Shown here piece by piece: positions 33,372-45,124 of a stretch of 64,000 nt of DNA; the first letter of the stretch is position 1, and the number at the start of each line of letters is the position of its first letter. Below the pieces are notes generated by a model. That model ran no database searches, was not told the origin of the DNA, and worked only from the letters and a program-made list of their open reading frames with translations. The translations under genes and the position numbers were made by a program. This DNA comes from Chrysoporthe austroafricana (Eukaryota; Ascomycota; Sordariomycetes; Diaporthales; Cryphonectriaceae). The stretch lies in contig JYIP02000010.1 of NCBI GenBank assembly GCA_001051155.2, positions 496,001 to 560,000 on the forward strand, in the 5' to 3' direction.

Positions 33372-33878
33372 CAATGCTAGACAGCTAGCTCTAGTACGGA
33401 CCCTACTGAGGCCTGAGTGGCCAACGCATACACTTTGCAGCTTCTGACATCTACCATCGCATAGAATCTTCCCAGCCACACATGTAATTGTTTGGTGCTT
33501 GACTAAAGGAAGAGACAATAGTGCCACAGCACCTCGGTGTAGAGAAAGCTCGGCTCCCAGCATTCGTCATTCAACTGCTAGCTGGAAAGTCCTTTATCTC
33601 AGATGTACGAGGCTAGAGGAAGGCTTAAGCTGAAGAGATATCACACAACGCAATCCCGCGCAGGGAAAACTTGTATCGAAGGAATCTAGACGGCAGTACT
33701 CGCCATATAACCAAGGCAACTGTCGTACACTTGAAACGTCTAGTTGGTTTTTTTCAAGACTTGCTGGTCTCTATGATCTCTAGGTCCCTCTCGAATGATC
33801 TTGCTCCCACAAGTGACACAAACGTACTGTGGGACCCAGCGCAAGTCATGCCCATCATGAGCATCGTCTCAGGACTAA
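33372..33878. other. Intergenic, 0.5 kb between convergent genes
   Basis: 3' flanks of the bZIP and coiled-coil genes. No coding support. Confidence 0.5.
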
Positions 33879-36008
33879 TTATACCTCACTAGGGGACTTC
33901 GGTGGCGTCGACATCAAAGTCTCTCCCATCCGAACGACCCTTTCAAATTCGGACCTCATGGTCTCGAGGACTGCCTTCGTTTTGACCTTCTCAGCATCCA
34001 GCCGGGTCTCTAGCGACCCATTCTCAAGTCGAAGCTGCCGAGTCGTCTCGTACGCTTCATACAATGCCTTATTAACTTTGTCGACTTCTGTTCTCAGTTC
34101 GAATATTCTCGTATCCCTGAGAGCTAGTGATGATCCGTGTTGTTGGTTCAATGTGGAAAGGTCTCCCTCATGCTTGGTCTGCAGCTCATCATGCTGCCTT
34201 TGCAAACTCGTCAGCTGCTCTCGCAGTGCCGCAGTCTCCTCCAGCGCAAGGCCGAGCTTCGTCTCGAGCAGCGAGATTGCTGAGTCCTTCTCCTCCAGAG
34301 CGTCGACTCGTTCTTCCTCATCTGCTTGATGGACTTCTTTGGATTCTTGCAGGTCCTTATTGGCCGCGTCCAAGTCGCCCTCCAGCCTTTGGGCCAGCTT
34401 CTCCAGCTCTGCGATGTCGCTCGTGTAAGACTTCACCGAGCCCCTCAGCCTGTCCATCCCTGCCTCAAGCTCCTGAATCCGCACGTTCCTCAACTTCACC
34501 TTGCCCTTCAGCGTACTGATCTCCTGCCTCATATCATCCATGGCCTCGACGCGAGCGCCAAGCTGTTTGCGGAGTGACACCTCCACCGCCTGGTACTCGT
34601 CGATGGTGTCTGCGTGCTCGAGCTTCTCGCGCGCAAGCTCACGGAGGCGTGTGAGCAAGAGGTCCAGGATAGCGGCGCCAGAGGCCGACAAAGGCAGCGT
34701 GCTCTCGCCTGGGTCGAGATACTCCAGCTCCAGCCGCGCAGACCGGAATGCCGTTGCGAGCGAGGCGATGATCTCTGAGGCGTCATTGCCCCGGAAGCCG
34801 AGGTTGCCGAGCGAGGTGCTCACCTTCGCCAGTAATGCTGTCCGATCTTTGAAAACCTCCAGCAGCTTGTTCAGCTGCGCCTCGACCTTGACGGTTGGCG
34901 ACCGAGAGCCGAGGATTGCCTCTGCCGCCGAGCCACCCTCGGGCGCGAAGGGCGCGAGCTTGTCTGAAAGCCGGCACGTCATGGCTTCGTACGTCTCGAG
35001 GGTGTCGGTGAGCTTCTCGATCTCCAGCTGCAGCGACGCAAACTCTTCTTCTACCTCTCGCCTCTCCTCGTCCGGCACCTGCACCTGCACACTCGCGTGA
35101 GATGTCGGCGTGAACAGCTGCCTCATTGGTGGCGTCACGAGGCGCATGATGGGGCTGGTCGATGGCGGAGTGGGAAATGAATTCCTGATGTCTGCCCGCC
35201 GGCGGGTTGGCGTGCTGCAAGCCAGCTCAGCAATCGTGCTGTCGTCAAAGAAATGGTCACCGTCATCGCCGAAGTCGATATCCATCTCCAGGCAGTCATC
35301 AGACGACTGGTGGCCCGCCGTCGCGTTCCAGTCGACCTGTGTGTTGTCGCTAAGGCCGCTGTCGTCATGAGTACTCGATGGGGCGGGGCTCTTGAGGGCG
35401 CGCCGGAGCTGCTCGACCTGCCTCTTGAGATCGTCGATGCTCTCGTCATCCTCGTCAGCGACCTCTGTCGCGCCGGAGAGGCGGCGGATCTCGGCGTCCT
35501 TGGCGGCCACTGCGGCTCTGAGGTCGTCCATCTCCGCCTTGGTCTGCAAGGCCCTGCGTTTCTTTTCGGCGCTGATGACATGCATCTCCTCGCTGAGACC
35601 ATTGCGCCTTATCCTCCTCTTGACGCGGCCATCGAGGACCTGCCGCATGGGCAGAAATGTCACCTGGCCGCTGTAGCCGGTTTCGCGGTCGGGCGTGAAG
35701 ACATCATGGTAGCTTAGGGCAGCAGGCCCGGAATGACGCCGTCTCTTGCGCCCTTCAGAGCCGGCGCTGAGCTGCGTGCGGCGCATGAATGGCGTCAAGC
35801 CTGTTGATGAGAATGCCCCATCGCTCTCCGCGACGGCGTCTCCGGATGGGCCGGGATCCGAGAAGCGCACTCGCTTCTTCTCGCGGCTGGGCGTCTGGGG
35901 CACCTGATGGGTCTGTGTGGGTCGGCCATGAGGAACCCTGGCCACAGCGCTTCGACGTGAGCGCCGCAGTGCGATGGGAAGATCTTCTGGCATTGCGAAT
36001 AGGGGCAC
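33879..36008 (-). CDS. Large coiled-coil protein (709 aa), conserved-looking fungal
   Basis: Intronless. Not recognised as a named protein. The basic N-terminus contains KKRVRFSDPG near residues 44-53, which fits the RVxF docking motif of protein phosphatase 1. Then GYSGQVTFLPMRQVLDGRVKRRIRRNG at roughly 110-136, a first coiled coil (about 145-200, DDLRAAVAAKDAEIRRL), an acidic disordered stretch with DMDIDFGDDGD-like composition, a Thr-Pro-rich linker (TPTRRR, TPPSTSP, TPPMRQLFTP: likely CDK sites), and long coiled coils from about 310 to the end with regular heptads. This layout is typical of spindle, kinetochore or septum-linked scaffold proteins in fungi, but that is inference. The ATG at 36008 is followed by a second one at residue 6; either could be used. 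Confidence 0.72.
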   Translation of the reverse strand: MPLFAMPEDLPIALRRSRRSAVARVPHGRPTQTHQVPQTPSREKKRVRFSDPGPSGDAVAESDGAFSSTGLTPFMRRTQLSAGSEGRKRRRHSGPAALSYHDVFTPDRETGYSGQVTFLPMRQVLDGRVKRRIRRNGLSEEMHVISAEKKRRALQTKAEMDDLRAAVAAKDAEIRRLSGATEVADEDDESIDDLKRQVEQLRRALKSPAPSSTHDDSGLSDNTQVDWNATAGHQSSDDCLEMDIDFGDDGDHFFDDSTIAELACSTPTRRRADIRNSFPTPPSTSPIMRLVTPPMRQLFTPTSHASVQVQVPDEERREVEEEFASLQLEIEKLTDTLETYEAMTCRLSDKLAPFAPEGGSAAEAILGSRSPTVKVEAQLNKLLEVFKDRTALLAKVSTSLGNLGFRGNDASEIIASLATAFRSARLELEYLDPGESTLPLSASGAAILDLLLTRLRELAREKLEHADTIDEYQAVEVSLRKQLGARVEAMDDMRQEISTLKGKVKLRNVRIQELEAGMDRLRGSVKSYTSDIAELEKLAQRLEGDLDAANKDLQESKEVHQADEEERVDALEEKDSAISLLETKLGLALEETAALREQLTSLQRQHDELQTKHEGDLSTLNQQHGSSLALRDTRIFELRTEVDKVNKALYEAYETTRQLRLENGSLETRLDAEKVKTKAVLETMRSEFERVVRMGETLMSTPPKSPSEV

Positions 36009-37435
36009 AGCAGACTCAGGAGAGTTTGTCTGAGTAGGTTATGAGCTGATGGGATGGAACTTGGCTGGAATCTAAGGTATCTACGGAAGGAAGAGAAAGA
36101 GGATCAGGGTTGGCCACAATATGGGGACCGTATACGGACTGCTCCGTATTAAAAGATCATTTGTGGGAGAAGAAGCTTGAAGAAGAGGGGGGAGGGGGCA
36201 GGGGGAATAAATCGCGGACTGCAATGTTTGTTTACTTCTTCTTTTCGCTTAGCGCAGGGGCCCACACTGCAAATTGCGGCCCTCAGCCAATCGTTGACTC
36301 CCTCAACCGGCCTATGTGTTGGCCTATGGATTTACACCGTCTCCGTCAACCTATCGACTTCTTGTTTTCTTTTTCTTTTCGTGTTCTGGCGAGGTACAGG
36401 AATCATGTCTGCACCTCCATCTTCGTTCGGATTTCCTCGAGGCAACCCTGCTGCCCATGCCGCTTTCACAAGAGGGAAGAAGAAAAAAAAAAAAGTCTTG
36501 CATCGCCGCGACATACAGCAGAAAAGCACAAAATGCATCTCGTCGGAACTCTCTAGGTATCTTGGTGCAGTCTGAGCTGAGAAATCTCCAGAGAAGGCAC
36601 TTGAAATCGATCGACGATCATCTGTTGCTCTCCGAATGCTGACCTTATGGTATCGAGAGTGACGTGGCGACGAACCACGTCAGTCGACTATTTCTGCGGC
36701 AAGCCAAGTTCACTGTAGTAGCGTGCGCGCCTAGTCGTCGAAGGCACCGCCTGCTTATGATTTGACGGCAGACCAGCCTTTCATGACCGCCCACGTAGGC
36801 TGGAAAACAACGGCAACCGCGTTCAGATTGTGCTCAGAAACTTGACCACTTCCCAGGGCCTCGTTGCTGATCCCTTGTGTCACGACACCTCAGCGTCGAG
36901 TTTGTGTGATCAACTACATGGGTACCTTGAAACTAACACTCCAGACGGGCTGAGGAGGACCTGGATGCGTTCAATGAATGCAGAGCCCCCAGCTGCGTCA
37001 GACTCTGAAAAAAAAAACAGGGATTACTATTGTGATGTGGCCGGGGTTCGATAGGCTTATATTGCTTGATCGTAAGTTAGAGACCTGCGCACGAATGCGC
37101 ACGAAGGGCCGCCCGAGTTCATGTGTACAGACGTGAGTGCTCATGAGTCAGCCCTCTCCTTCACGTTCAGCGCTTTGGACGCATTCCAACATTTAGCGCC
37201 GAGCTCTAATGGACTGAGTTGCTGCGGTGCATTGACTTTTGGCTTGGCCAAATTTGCTCCTGATCCCACTCATTCTTATTGATCGTCGACTATTTGCAAG
37301 CCTGTCTCCGAATTATAAACAACACAGATCTGGTAGCAATCCAAGCTTTCCAGCCTTACCCGGCGGCCCGTCCGACCCACATCCACGAACCACGAGGCTC
37401 CTAAGGACGTACATGGTAAGGTGCCTGAAGGAAGC
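36009..37435. other. Gene-poor stretch, 1.4 kb
   Basis: No supported gene. Contains A-rich runs and a diverged dispersed repeat copy near 37089-37200 (second copy near 49282-49392). Confidence 0.5.
37089..37200 (+). repeat. Diverged dispersed repeat, copy A
   Basis: Aligns base by base with 49282-49392: shared blocks include GCACGA-TG-GCACG, TACAGA, TGAGTCAG-CCCTCT and GCGCTTTGG. Many differences are C/T or G/A transitions, as after repeat-induced point mutation. Similarity seems to extend weakly on both sides. Confidence 0.55.
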
Positions 37436-38360
37436 TTAGATGTCCGTGCCGTAGGCCACGTGCCTCGCCCCCTCGATATCCTTTTTGATACTCTCCACTT
37501 TCGCCTCCATCCGAGCCACGCAATCAGTCCCAAGCGGTAGCCGCTGGATCTTGCCCTTCAGCTTGCCAGCCTCTCCCTGGCCCGTCACGACCTGGAACAT
37601 AGCTTCAACGCCCTTCTCTGGGTCCCCAGGCTGATTGCCGTTCCAAGCATTCCAGTGCTCCATCGCTGCTCTCAGCGTGCCGTTGGGGCTATCTTGTCCT
37701 ATGCCTTTCTCGTTGGCGATGAAGGCTCCCAGAAAGTTGGTCCGGAAGCCGCCAGGCTCGACGATCAGCACTGAGATGCCGAAGTCCGCCTCCTCCCGTG
37801 CCAGTGACTCGCTGAACCCCTCCAGAGCGAACTTGCTGGCCGAATAGATGCCACATGTCAAAAGGCCGTCCTGGCCGGCGACGCTCGACATATTGACGAT
37901 GGTTCCGGACCGACGGGAGCGCATGCCGGGAAGGACGCCCTGGGTGGTGAAGAGGGGCCCATATACATTTGTCTCAAACTGAAGTCGAACTTCTTGCTCC
38001 CTGCCAGGAAATGAGTCAGCACTTCTTGTCATCACGCCGCCATTGAACGCCACCGGTGACCTACGTGAACTGTGCGATCGGCCCAAGGAGGCTAAATCCA
38101 GCATTGTTGACCAAAATATCGATCTGACCGTAGATAGCTTCAGCGTCCTGGACTTTCTTCACGATGCTGGCCTGCGACTCCGTCATGTCCATCTCGATGA
38201 CAGCTCCGCCGGCTTCTTTGATCGACTTTACCGCCTCGCTGGACCGTGACTTGTTACGGACGCTGCCGATGACCCTGTGCCCCGCTTTCAAGGCACGGAG
38301 GGAGAGGAGGTGTCCGAAGCCTGCTGAGGCTCCGGTGATCAGCCAGACTGGGGCAGACAT
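37436..38360 (-). CDS. Short-chain dehydrogenase/reductase (SDR), 2 exons
   Basis: 286 aa from exons 38360-38065 and 38000-37436; the 64-nt intron has donor GTAGGT and acceptor GGCAG in matching phase. Classical SDR: cofactor motif TGASAGFG at residues 10-16 region, DMTESQA adenine-ring acid, NNAGFS at 85-90, catalytic Ser138 in VNMSSVAG, Y151 and K155 in YSASK, and PGGFRTNF after the active site. R35 after the second strand (SVRNKSR) suggests NADP(H) preference. The C-terminal part with GDPEKG, matching a DP-x-K-A type substrate-side helix, is of the fungal oxidoreductase kind close to retinol-dehydrogenase-like proteins. Soluble; no signal. Substrate not predictable. Neighbours give no pathway hint. 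Confidence 0.92.
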
Positions 38361-41170
38361 TGCGAACCGAGGAGTCAGAATTGTGTTATTTCTAGTGAGA
38401 AGTAGTAGGGCGCTCCGCGTGAGTGACGAAAGTCGAGGTGATTATTCTAATAGACTGAAATCGTGGATATAGGATGGTGCGCCTTCCTCTATTTATCTTT
38501 ACATGAACCGGACCTCTACTTCAATCATGACGTTCTACAACTACTTTTAAATTCATATTTCGACATTTTCCTAGATCAAGATCAGCTTCAGTGTACATTC
38601 GTCAGTCTAGCGTCCGTACGTTACAAGCCTGCTGGTCGATAGCTTATCGCCGATGCCAGGCGGCGATACTCTCATCACGTCGGTCGGCGATTAATACCCG
38701 TCGGCTATGCAAGTCGCGGAGTTAATTATTGGCAGTGCATTTTACACATCACTCTCACCTCGCATGCCATCTGTATTCCAGAACCACCTCGATCGCCTTT
38801 CTGTTTATCTCCGAACAGCTTCTCAAGTCCCCACTACTTGAATCATCTCGTCGTTTTGGGAAAGACACTTGTCTGCTATCTTTCCCCTCACATGACTTTA
38901 CCAGCGGTGGATGCATGACTCTGTGAAAATCCGAATGAAAACTTGTCTCCGATGAAACTCCTTCAAGGGATAGTGCGGCGATGAAGTTTGTTTCCGTATC
39001 GTATCCGCGCCGGGGGGGTCCTGGGGGGGATGTAGCTCCTCTTGCGCCGAGCCTCCGCGGCTTAGAACCTCTGAGGACGAGACTTATTACTTCATTGCAG
39101 GTCCCCTGTCGCTCTACAGAACTTACTAGTAGAATCGAAAGAGGGTCTTCGACTGATGGTGTTTGTGACCCTGCCGCTCAAGATCTTATGAGTCTGAAAA
39201 TTAGGGCTCTGAGTTATGAGAATGTTGGGATTTGTGAACTAGCCATAATTATGCTTTGAATAAGATCGGGTCGAACTCTGTGCCATATCTGAACCTGTCC
39301 ACTAACTAGATGCAAATGAACAACGAAGGAATTTCGTAACTGATATGGATAGACATCAACGTGACTTCGATAGTCTACAGCAGTTGTGACGCCTCAGGGA
39401 CTTTAGACAGGCAAATGTAGTCTCAATATTGCAACCATGGTTCAAAGTCCGACACCGACACAATTTGGGGGTTTTCTTGTTGTATATCTATATATTCCGG
39501 TGACAGTCTTGACGCAAGACATTTCCGGCAGAACGAAGTTGAGTAGGCTGGCGGCTGGCACCATGGTACTGTTTTGCTAGATGCTAGCGCGCGGCTAGCC
39601 ATATTCCTAATAGCATCGTCACGAAGGTGATATTCCAGACGTGGAGTACTTTACTCATTACTTACCGGATTATATGAGCCCGTGGCCACAGTGCGAGCCG
39701 CCTCTATCGTGGTTCTTGGGCGTCTTTGTCCTCGGAAGATAGGGGGAAGCTTTGTAGAGGGACCGAGCTTGGATTCACGAGCGACAACACTTTACCGAGC
39801 TTCCAGATACTCGATGGAGAGTTCCGTATCAAGACTATACCTATGGCCGACTGACGACAGCACTAACTCATTGTAATCTGTTTCCTCGATATAGTCCATG
39901 ACCGTTGACCTTCAAAGTACCACAGGTTTACAACGCTTAAATAGTCTGCTCAAAAGAGTATAGGCTCAACTAGAGTTTTCTAGATTCGGGTATACAAAGG
40001 CTCGATGTTTAGATTGGCAACGTACGGGTGTTCAGAGGAAAGCTTTCGATCTGCACCAGATAATATTCCATATTTTCTGTTCGAGACCTCTACAAGGCAG
40101 GGAGTTTCAGGTCTTGCGCAGATAGTTTTGGTCACACCCGCAGCATGCCATGCTGTGGGTACCTAGCCTGAGGATCCAAGGCTGATAGGGTTGTGTGATC
40201 GCCGCAGTCAATGCTATAGTGATACGCTGTCTAGATCCTGGTATAGGGGTTATCTAGAGTCAGCGGTCTCGAAAGGCCTCTTCCGAGCACGCGGTAATAC
40301 TAAACATTTCAAGTGCGAAAAAAATTGTCTTACCTATTTTCACTAATTCTCATCGAGTAATGAAGACCTCATGGCAGTCGGGGAATGAACATCGGAAGCG
40401 TCATATAGTATCATTTGCGACGTCGAAAAACATTGGATGACGTCGGGGGAGGGATCACGGCACCAATAGCGAGCCATGAAAAATCAAGCGAAAGATGAGA
40501 CCAAACGGTGAACAAATATAGACGATCATAAATCTTCACGCTCGGCGACGACTTGTCCTGTCAACTCGTATTATTGACAGTTTACCATATGCAAGACAAA
40601 GTAGCGCTCAAATTGCCCTCGTCAAGGATAGTTAGAGCTCATGCTGGGCCAAGATTTTGAATGCATAGATGCAGTGGAATGCTATGGCCAGTCATCAGCG
40701 TCAGGTATCAAATTTTACGCCTGATCTCTGCCACATGGTTTGTATGATTACCATCTCATCTTGGACTAATTAATTTCGCTTTGGCAATGCAGACCAGCAT
40801 CTCGTCTCGATATCCAGGCATTCTAATAAGGCGGGGAAACAATGAGCCTAGGACTCCCCTGGTGGCCTTCAGAGCCTCTTGATTCGAGAGCCGTCGATGA
40901 AATCACAGTCGTAAACATGAGACAGACTATCGATTTGAAGAAACTACTTATACGTTGGACGGCAGAAACACATCCGGACCGAATTCTGTTACGATAACAT
41001 TGAGTATTCGATATCCTTTCTGTCTACCAGTGTATATATACGAGGCTGTTTCCACTTGTATAGCGCTTGTGAGACTGGTGTTCCACAGATTTCTGTCGCC
41101 TCTTCACGTGACTCGTCTCTCGTCTCTTGGCTGTTGACAAGCCAGGGACGATCACGACGACTTTTCTGCG
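38361..41170. other. Gene desert, 2.8 kb
   Basis: AT-richer than the neighbours, stop-rich in all frames, no domain recognised. Could be decayed transposon sequence, but no diagnostic motif is seen. Confidence 0.5.
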
Positions 41171-42368
41171 ATGGACCCATCTTCACGAGGTAGATGTTGT
41201 CTCGGAGTTCATAAGATCCGACAATTTAGGCCAGATACTGTCCAGACTGAGTCTGCCGGCGGTATCAAACGTGCTCCTACTCCACTGGCCCAGCTTTACG
41301 ATAATGGAAATTCTGATATTGAACGTTCCGGGGTCAATGGAAAAGGTGAGCACTGGGGACCTGGAACGGCGCTGGGCCTCGATCTAAGCACGGATGCAAG
41401 TCCAGATCCAACTAATCGTTCCCCATTCCCAGTATCATCGTCATCTGTTCCCTCAACGATTTATGCGCCCAAAAATCTAGCAATACGCGTATCTTTATCG
41501 GTTTCATCGTCCAAGGCAGCCACCAATCCAGCAATACAGCCGTCTTCGAGTCCGAGTACGCCAAGTGTCGCTTCAACAACGGCTTTCACGGCTTCCTTCA
41601 CATCGATGTCGACTTCTCTCAGCAATGTCTCCCCAATCTCAGCTGGACTCGCCAATTCCACAACCATGGTCTTCACAGATTCCCTTGCATTAGCCTCTTC
41701 TACCGTACCTGGGTCGACCGGTATCGATTGTCGAGCAAGCCTTTCAACCGGTGTCATTGCAGGGATAGCAGGTAATTATGGTTCCCCGGTGTGAATAGCC
41801 ATTGGAATCGCACAGGCAAGTTTGGCAATCTGACATTGACACAGCTGGATCTATGTTCGCCTTTCTCGTCATCACCGGTGTCATCTGCTTCTGTTCCCCA
41901 CGTAGCTTGCGCCGCTGCCTAGCTTTCATGCTTCCGAGGTGGACCAGAGACTTCCTCATGTCCAGGTCATCATGCGGTGCCTCTAGTGCTAGCTGCCCCG
42001 CGGTATTGGGTGTTGACACCCAGCGATCCCTCGCGTCCGATGTAATGCCGGCACGCCCGGAACGCAGCCGCACGATCACCTCAATGGATGGTGACGTAGC
42101 AGAAGATTTAAGCCCACTGCGCCAACACCCAGTACTGCTTTCCTCTGGCCAGACCCCATGGCATACTTGGCCGACGAGCCAGACGTTCGCACTGGGAGGA
42201 ACCCAGCACCAGACCAATTACGATACCGCGCTCCTTCCAGAGCTCCCAGAGCTTCCAGCCCCAGCGCACAAGACATACGATTGGAATATGCCGCGGAGGA
42301 GTGGCACTAGCCTCGCATGCGGAAGTGCGTACGATTCTCTGACGACGCACTCGAGCACCACGACGTAG
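41171..42368 (+). CDS. Single-pass membrane protein with Ser/Thr-rich ectodomain, 2 exons
   Basis: 374 aa from exons 41171-41771 and 41845-42368; the 73-nt intron (GTAATT donor, GACACAG acceptor) falls inside the transmembrane helix, and the join restores STGVIAGIA-GSMFAFLVITGVICFC, a clean 24-residue membrane span at about residues 190-213. Before it are about 100 residues rich in Ser, Thr and Ala with little else (mucin-like, probably O-mannosylated) and a short polar N-terminal part without classic signal peptide. After it, R/K residues (SLRRCLAFMLPRW) and a 150-aa polar tail. The layout resembles fungal wall sensors (WSC/Mid2-like), but no WSC or Mid2 domain is seen. Function unknown. The N-terminal 70 residues are less certain; the start may lie in another exon. 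Confidence 0.65.
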
Positions 42369-42912
42369 CGCTACGGAACGGGGCTCACTACGGCTCTACG
42401 GCCTGGGGAAGACGTACAACCGGTGCCGAGGCATTTGCCGTTGGGCCAGAGTTCACAGATTCACGATGTCCACTGCTCAATACCAAGTGTTGGCCGGCGA
42501 GCTACTACTCCCGCCAATTCGACGACTCCACTGTTGTGAGTGTGGGCTGAGAGGCATCGAAGCAAACAGCCCGGAAAGGCTCGCAGAGCCAGGGTAGAAG
42601 TTGCTTGCATTGAAGCAGCAGTGCTGGCTCAAATGATACTTCTGCAACTTAAGGTCACCGATATCATTCAGAACTTGACCTCGAATGGGCCCCAAGCGGC
42701 CCCCAAACTCGCCGTCGAGGATCGGGCTGTCTTCGGGGTCCTTGTGGGAAGATGGTGCGAGAAACAGTCGTGTGGCCGAGCATGGGCTTTTAACATTTCC
42801 TAAAAATGACCCCGGCGACGTAACAAGCAAAGAATATTTCAACATAACGACTTCAAGAGCCAGTCGGGTGCATTTCATCCCGGTCTCATTATGTGCTGTA
42901 GATCATGTGGGC
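42369..42912. other. Intergenic, 0.5 kb between convergent genes
   Basis: Only short frames; no domain. Confidence 0.5.
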
Positions 42913-44565
42913 TTAGAAGCCCAGTATCTTGTTCACTCTTCGAATGACTTCTTTCTCTCCTTCGCTGTAGCTATTAGGTTCAGCTAGAGCCTCAAGTCCA
43001 AAAGAAGCGAGCCCATCATCGCTGGCTATAGATCTGAGGTAGCTCTCGTCTGGCCGACCCACATGTTCAGACTCGCCCTTGCCACCAGGAAAGTCAGGAG
43101 CCGGAGTGCCATTCATCCATGCTTCGCGCATGCTTACGACGTAATTGGCGTTGATCTCGGTAGCAGGGCAGACTGGAATGTAAAGCACGCTTGAGTCTGC
43201 TTTGCCCTTATGCTCAAAGTCAACAGCGTGAATCGCTGTAAATGTCTGTCAGCCGTGCCGCACAAGTGGTCGATGGCGAGTTGACTTACTATCGCAGTGC
43301 CATGCCACGTAGTCCCCGGGCTTGACTCGAGGCACATGTACCATTGTCCTGTCCAGCTCTAGGTGAGGGTGCATCGCCAGCTTGGGGAACTCCATGCCAT
43401 AGCCCGGCGTTGCGCCGGGTATCTCGCTTGTCATCTCATCACCACCAGTGAACTCCCAGTTCTCAGGAGCCAGGAATCTCGCCCTTCCCAGACTACCTGG
43501 CTTCGCCGTCTCCAAATCAATGACGCTCCTTGGCCGGAAGAACGGCCGCAGTAGTCCATACGCGGTAGCCAGCTTTAGGAGCGGGCTCACCAGCAAAGTT
43601 CCCTCCTTTGGCCCGGCTTCGCTAATACTCAGCCAGCCCTGAAACATCCTGAACGCACTGCAAGCCCCCAGGCCATTGTATAAATCATTCACAGCATCAA
43701 CTCTCGTGCTCGCGTCCCAAGGGTCGTACTTGGACTCCCAGTCTCCCTCGAATATGAAGTCATACGTGCCACCACGGCCGTATCCTTCGGGCATCCACCT
43801 CTCCACGCTTCCGCCATCCATATGCGGACCAAGCGCGAAGGCTGCATCCCCAGGCAGCCGTATGCGCAAGCGGTCGGCGTAGGACATGGGGTGAGAGATG
43901 GAGACTAGAGACTTTGGGTCGGATGTATGCCAGGTCGATCTCATGAGCGCTTTTTGCATTCGCATGAAGTTATTATGGGTGCGGGCGCGCAGCTGAGGCG
44001 CTGACCAGTATAGCTCCCATACCTGAGGGTCATTTGCAGGAAAGCCTAGAAACTACGTGAGCGAGAAGATACGCAAGATGCAACGCAGCGGTGGAACAGT
44101 ACCTCGAGTCTGAGGATTCTTCCGGATGTATTCGTGGAGCTCGAATTTGTAATCGCGGGCCTCTTCCTCCGGTATAACGCCTCTGATGACCACAGCACCA
44201 CGTTTCTTAATTTCATCCCGAGTTGTGCTGAGGTCGTCGTCCAGTTGATCAAATCGAATCTCGGGGATGACACTTGATCCTCTCTCGGCAATGGTGTTAT
44301 TCTCGACCCTGAGACGCTCGAGCAATGCATTCCAGCTTGCCTTGACCTTTTCCTCTCGCCCCTCCACCAGAGACAACTTGAGCAGGCGAAACTCGTCTGG
44401 TAGAGGCTTGTCTTTTATACCAGACAAAGACGCGAAGGAGTCTGATATATCACCCTCCCGCTTGATCCGCGATGCTGCCGCTACCGCGTCCATGGCGACT
44501 GCGCGCCTTTGGCTGACAAGTGCCCATGGTGGACGAATAGCCCGTCTTACTGCAGTCCGGAGCAT
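42913..44565 (-). CDS. DUF1479 (YbiU-like) Fe(II)/2-oxoglutarate oxygenase-fold protein, 3 exons
   Basis: 513 aa from exons 44565-44103, 44045-43290 and 43235-42913, all junctions in matching phase. Family marks: RGAVVIRGVIPEEEARDYK, then across intron 1 GFPANDPQVWELYWSAPQ, THNNFMRMQKALM, YADRLRIRLPGD, and the probable iron ligands H229 and D231 in GPHMDGGSVERW; the distal His is in WHCDTIHAVDF (H404 or H409), restored by splicing intron 2. DUF1479 proteins are predicted oxygenases of unknown substrate, widespread in fungi and some bacteria. The N-terminus (LRTAVRRAIRPPWALVSQRRAV) is basic and amphipathic, so mitochondrial import is possible (inference). Divergent from the transcription factor gene 559 bp away, which may regulate it. 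Confidence 0.9.
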
Positions 44566-45124
44566 CTCTCTTAGCTGTAGGGCGGCGGCAGGCTGAGGAG
44601 ATTTGTGGTTGTGGATGTATGCGAGAACACCGCAGCTGACAGGACATGATCTCCGCTCCCATGGTGATACTCTGGATGCGGATCGTGTTTCTTATAAGAC
44701 CAAAGTGGGTGGCATCAGGGACACCATAGCGGTATTTCTGTTTCGAGAAAGCCACCAAACCATACAGGTGTATTACATAGTACGAGCGCTTGAGTACGGA
44801 GCTTGCAGTCTCTTGTCTGTGGGGTAAACGAACTTCCCCGGACCCGCCCGGACTGGTGGCGAGGTGGAAGGGCGGCATAGCCGGTATTGGCATAGCTCCT
44901 ATGTCTCGTATCCACAGCGGAGATACTATAAATGGGTTGACTCCGACTCCACTCCCTTCTCGACGACCTTGCACCTCGCGGCTCACTATAGGGCGCTCCC
45001 TATGTTTGTGGACGAGCATAGAGTTAGCATAGCATACGACAACGACTGCTCACGGATACATACCCTTCATCCCGGATCCACACCTCCAATCCTGTTCGCT
45101 GCCGCCGCCCGAACGTGCATTGCA
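44566..45124. promoter_or_regulatory. Shared divergent intergenic region (DUF1479 / transcription factor)
   Basis: 559 bp between two divergent starts; must contain both promoters. A symmetrical CGG-N-CCG type site was looked for; CCCGGACCCGCCCGG at about 44837-44851 is GC-rich and partly symmetrical but not a convincing operator. Confidence 0.4.
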
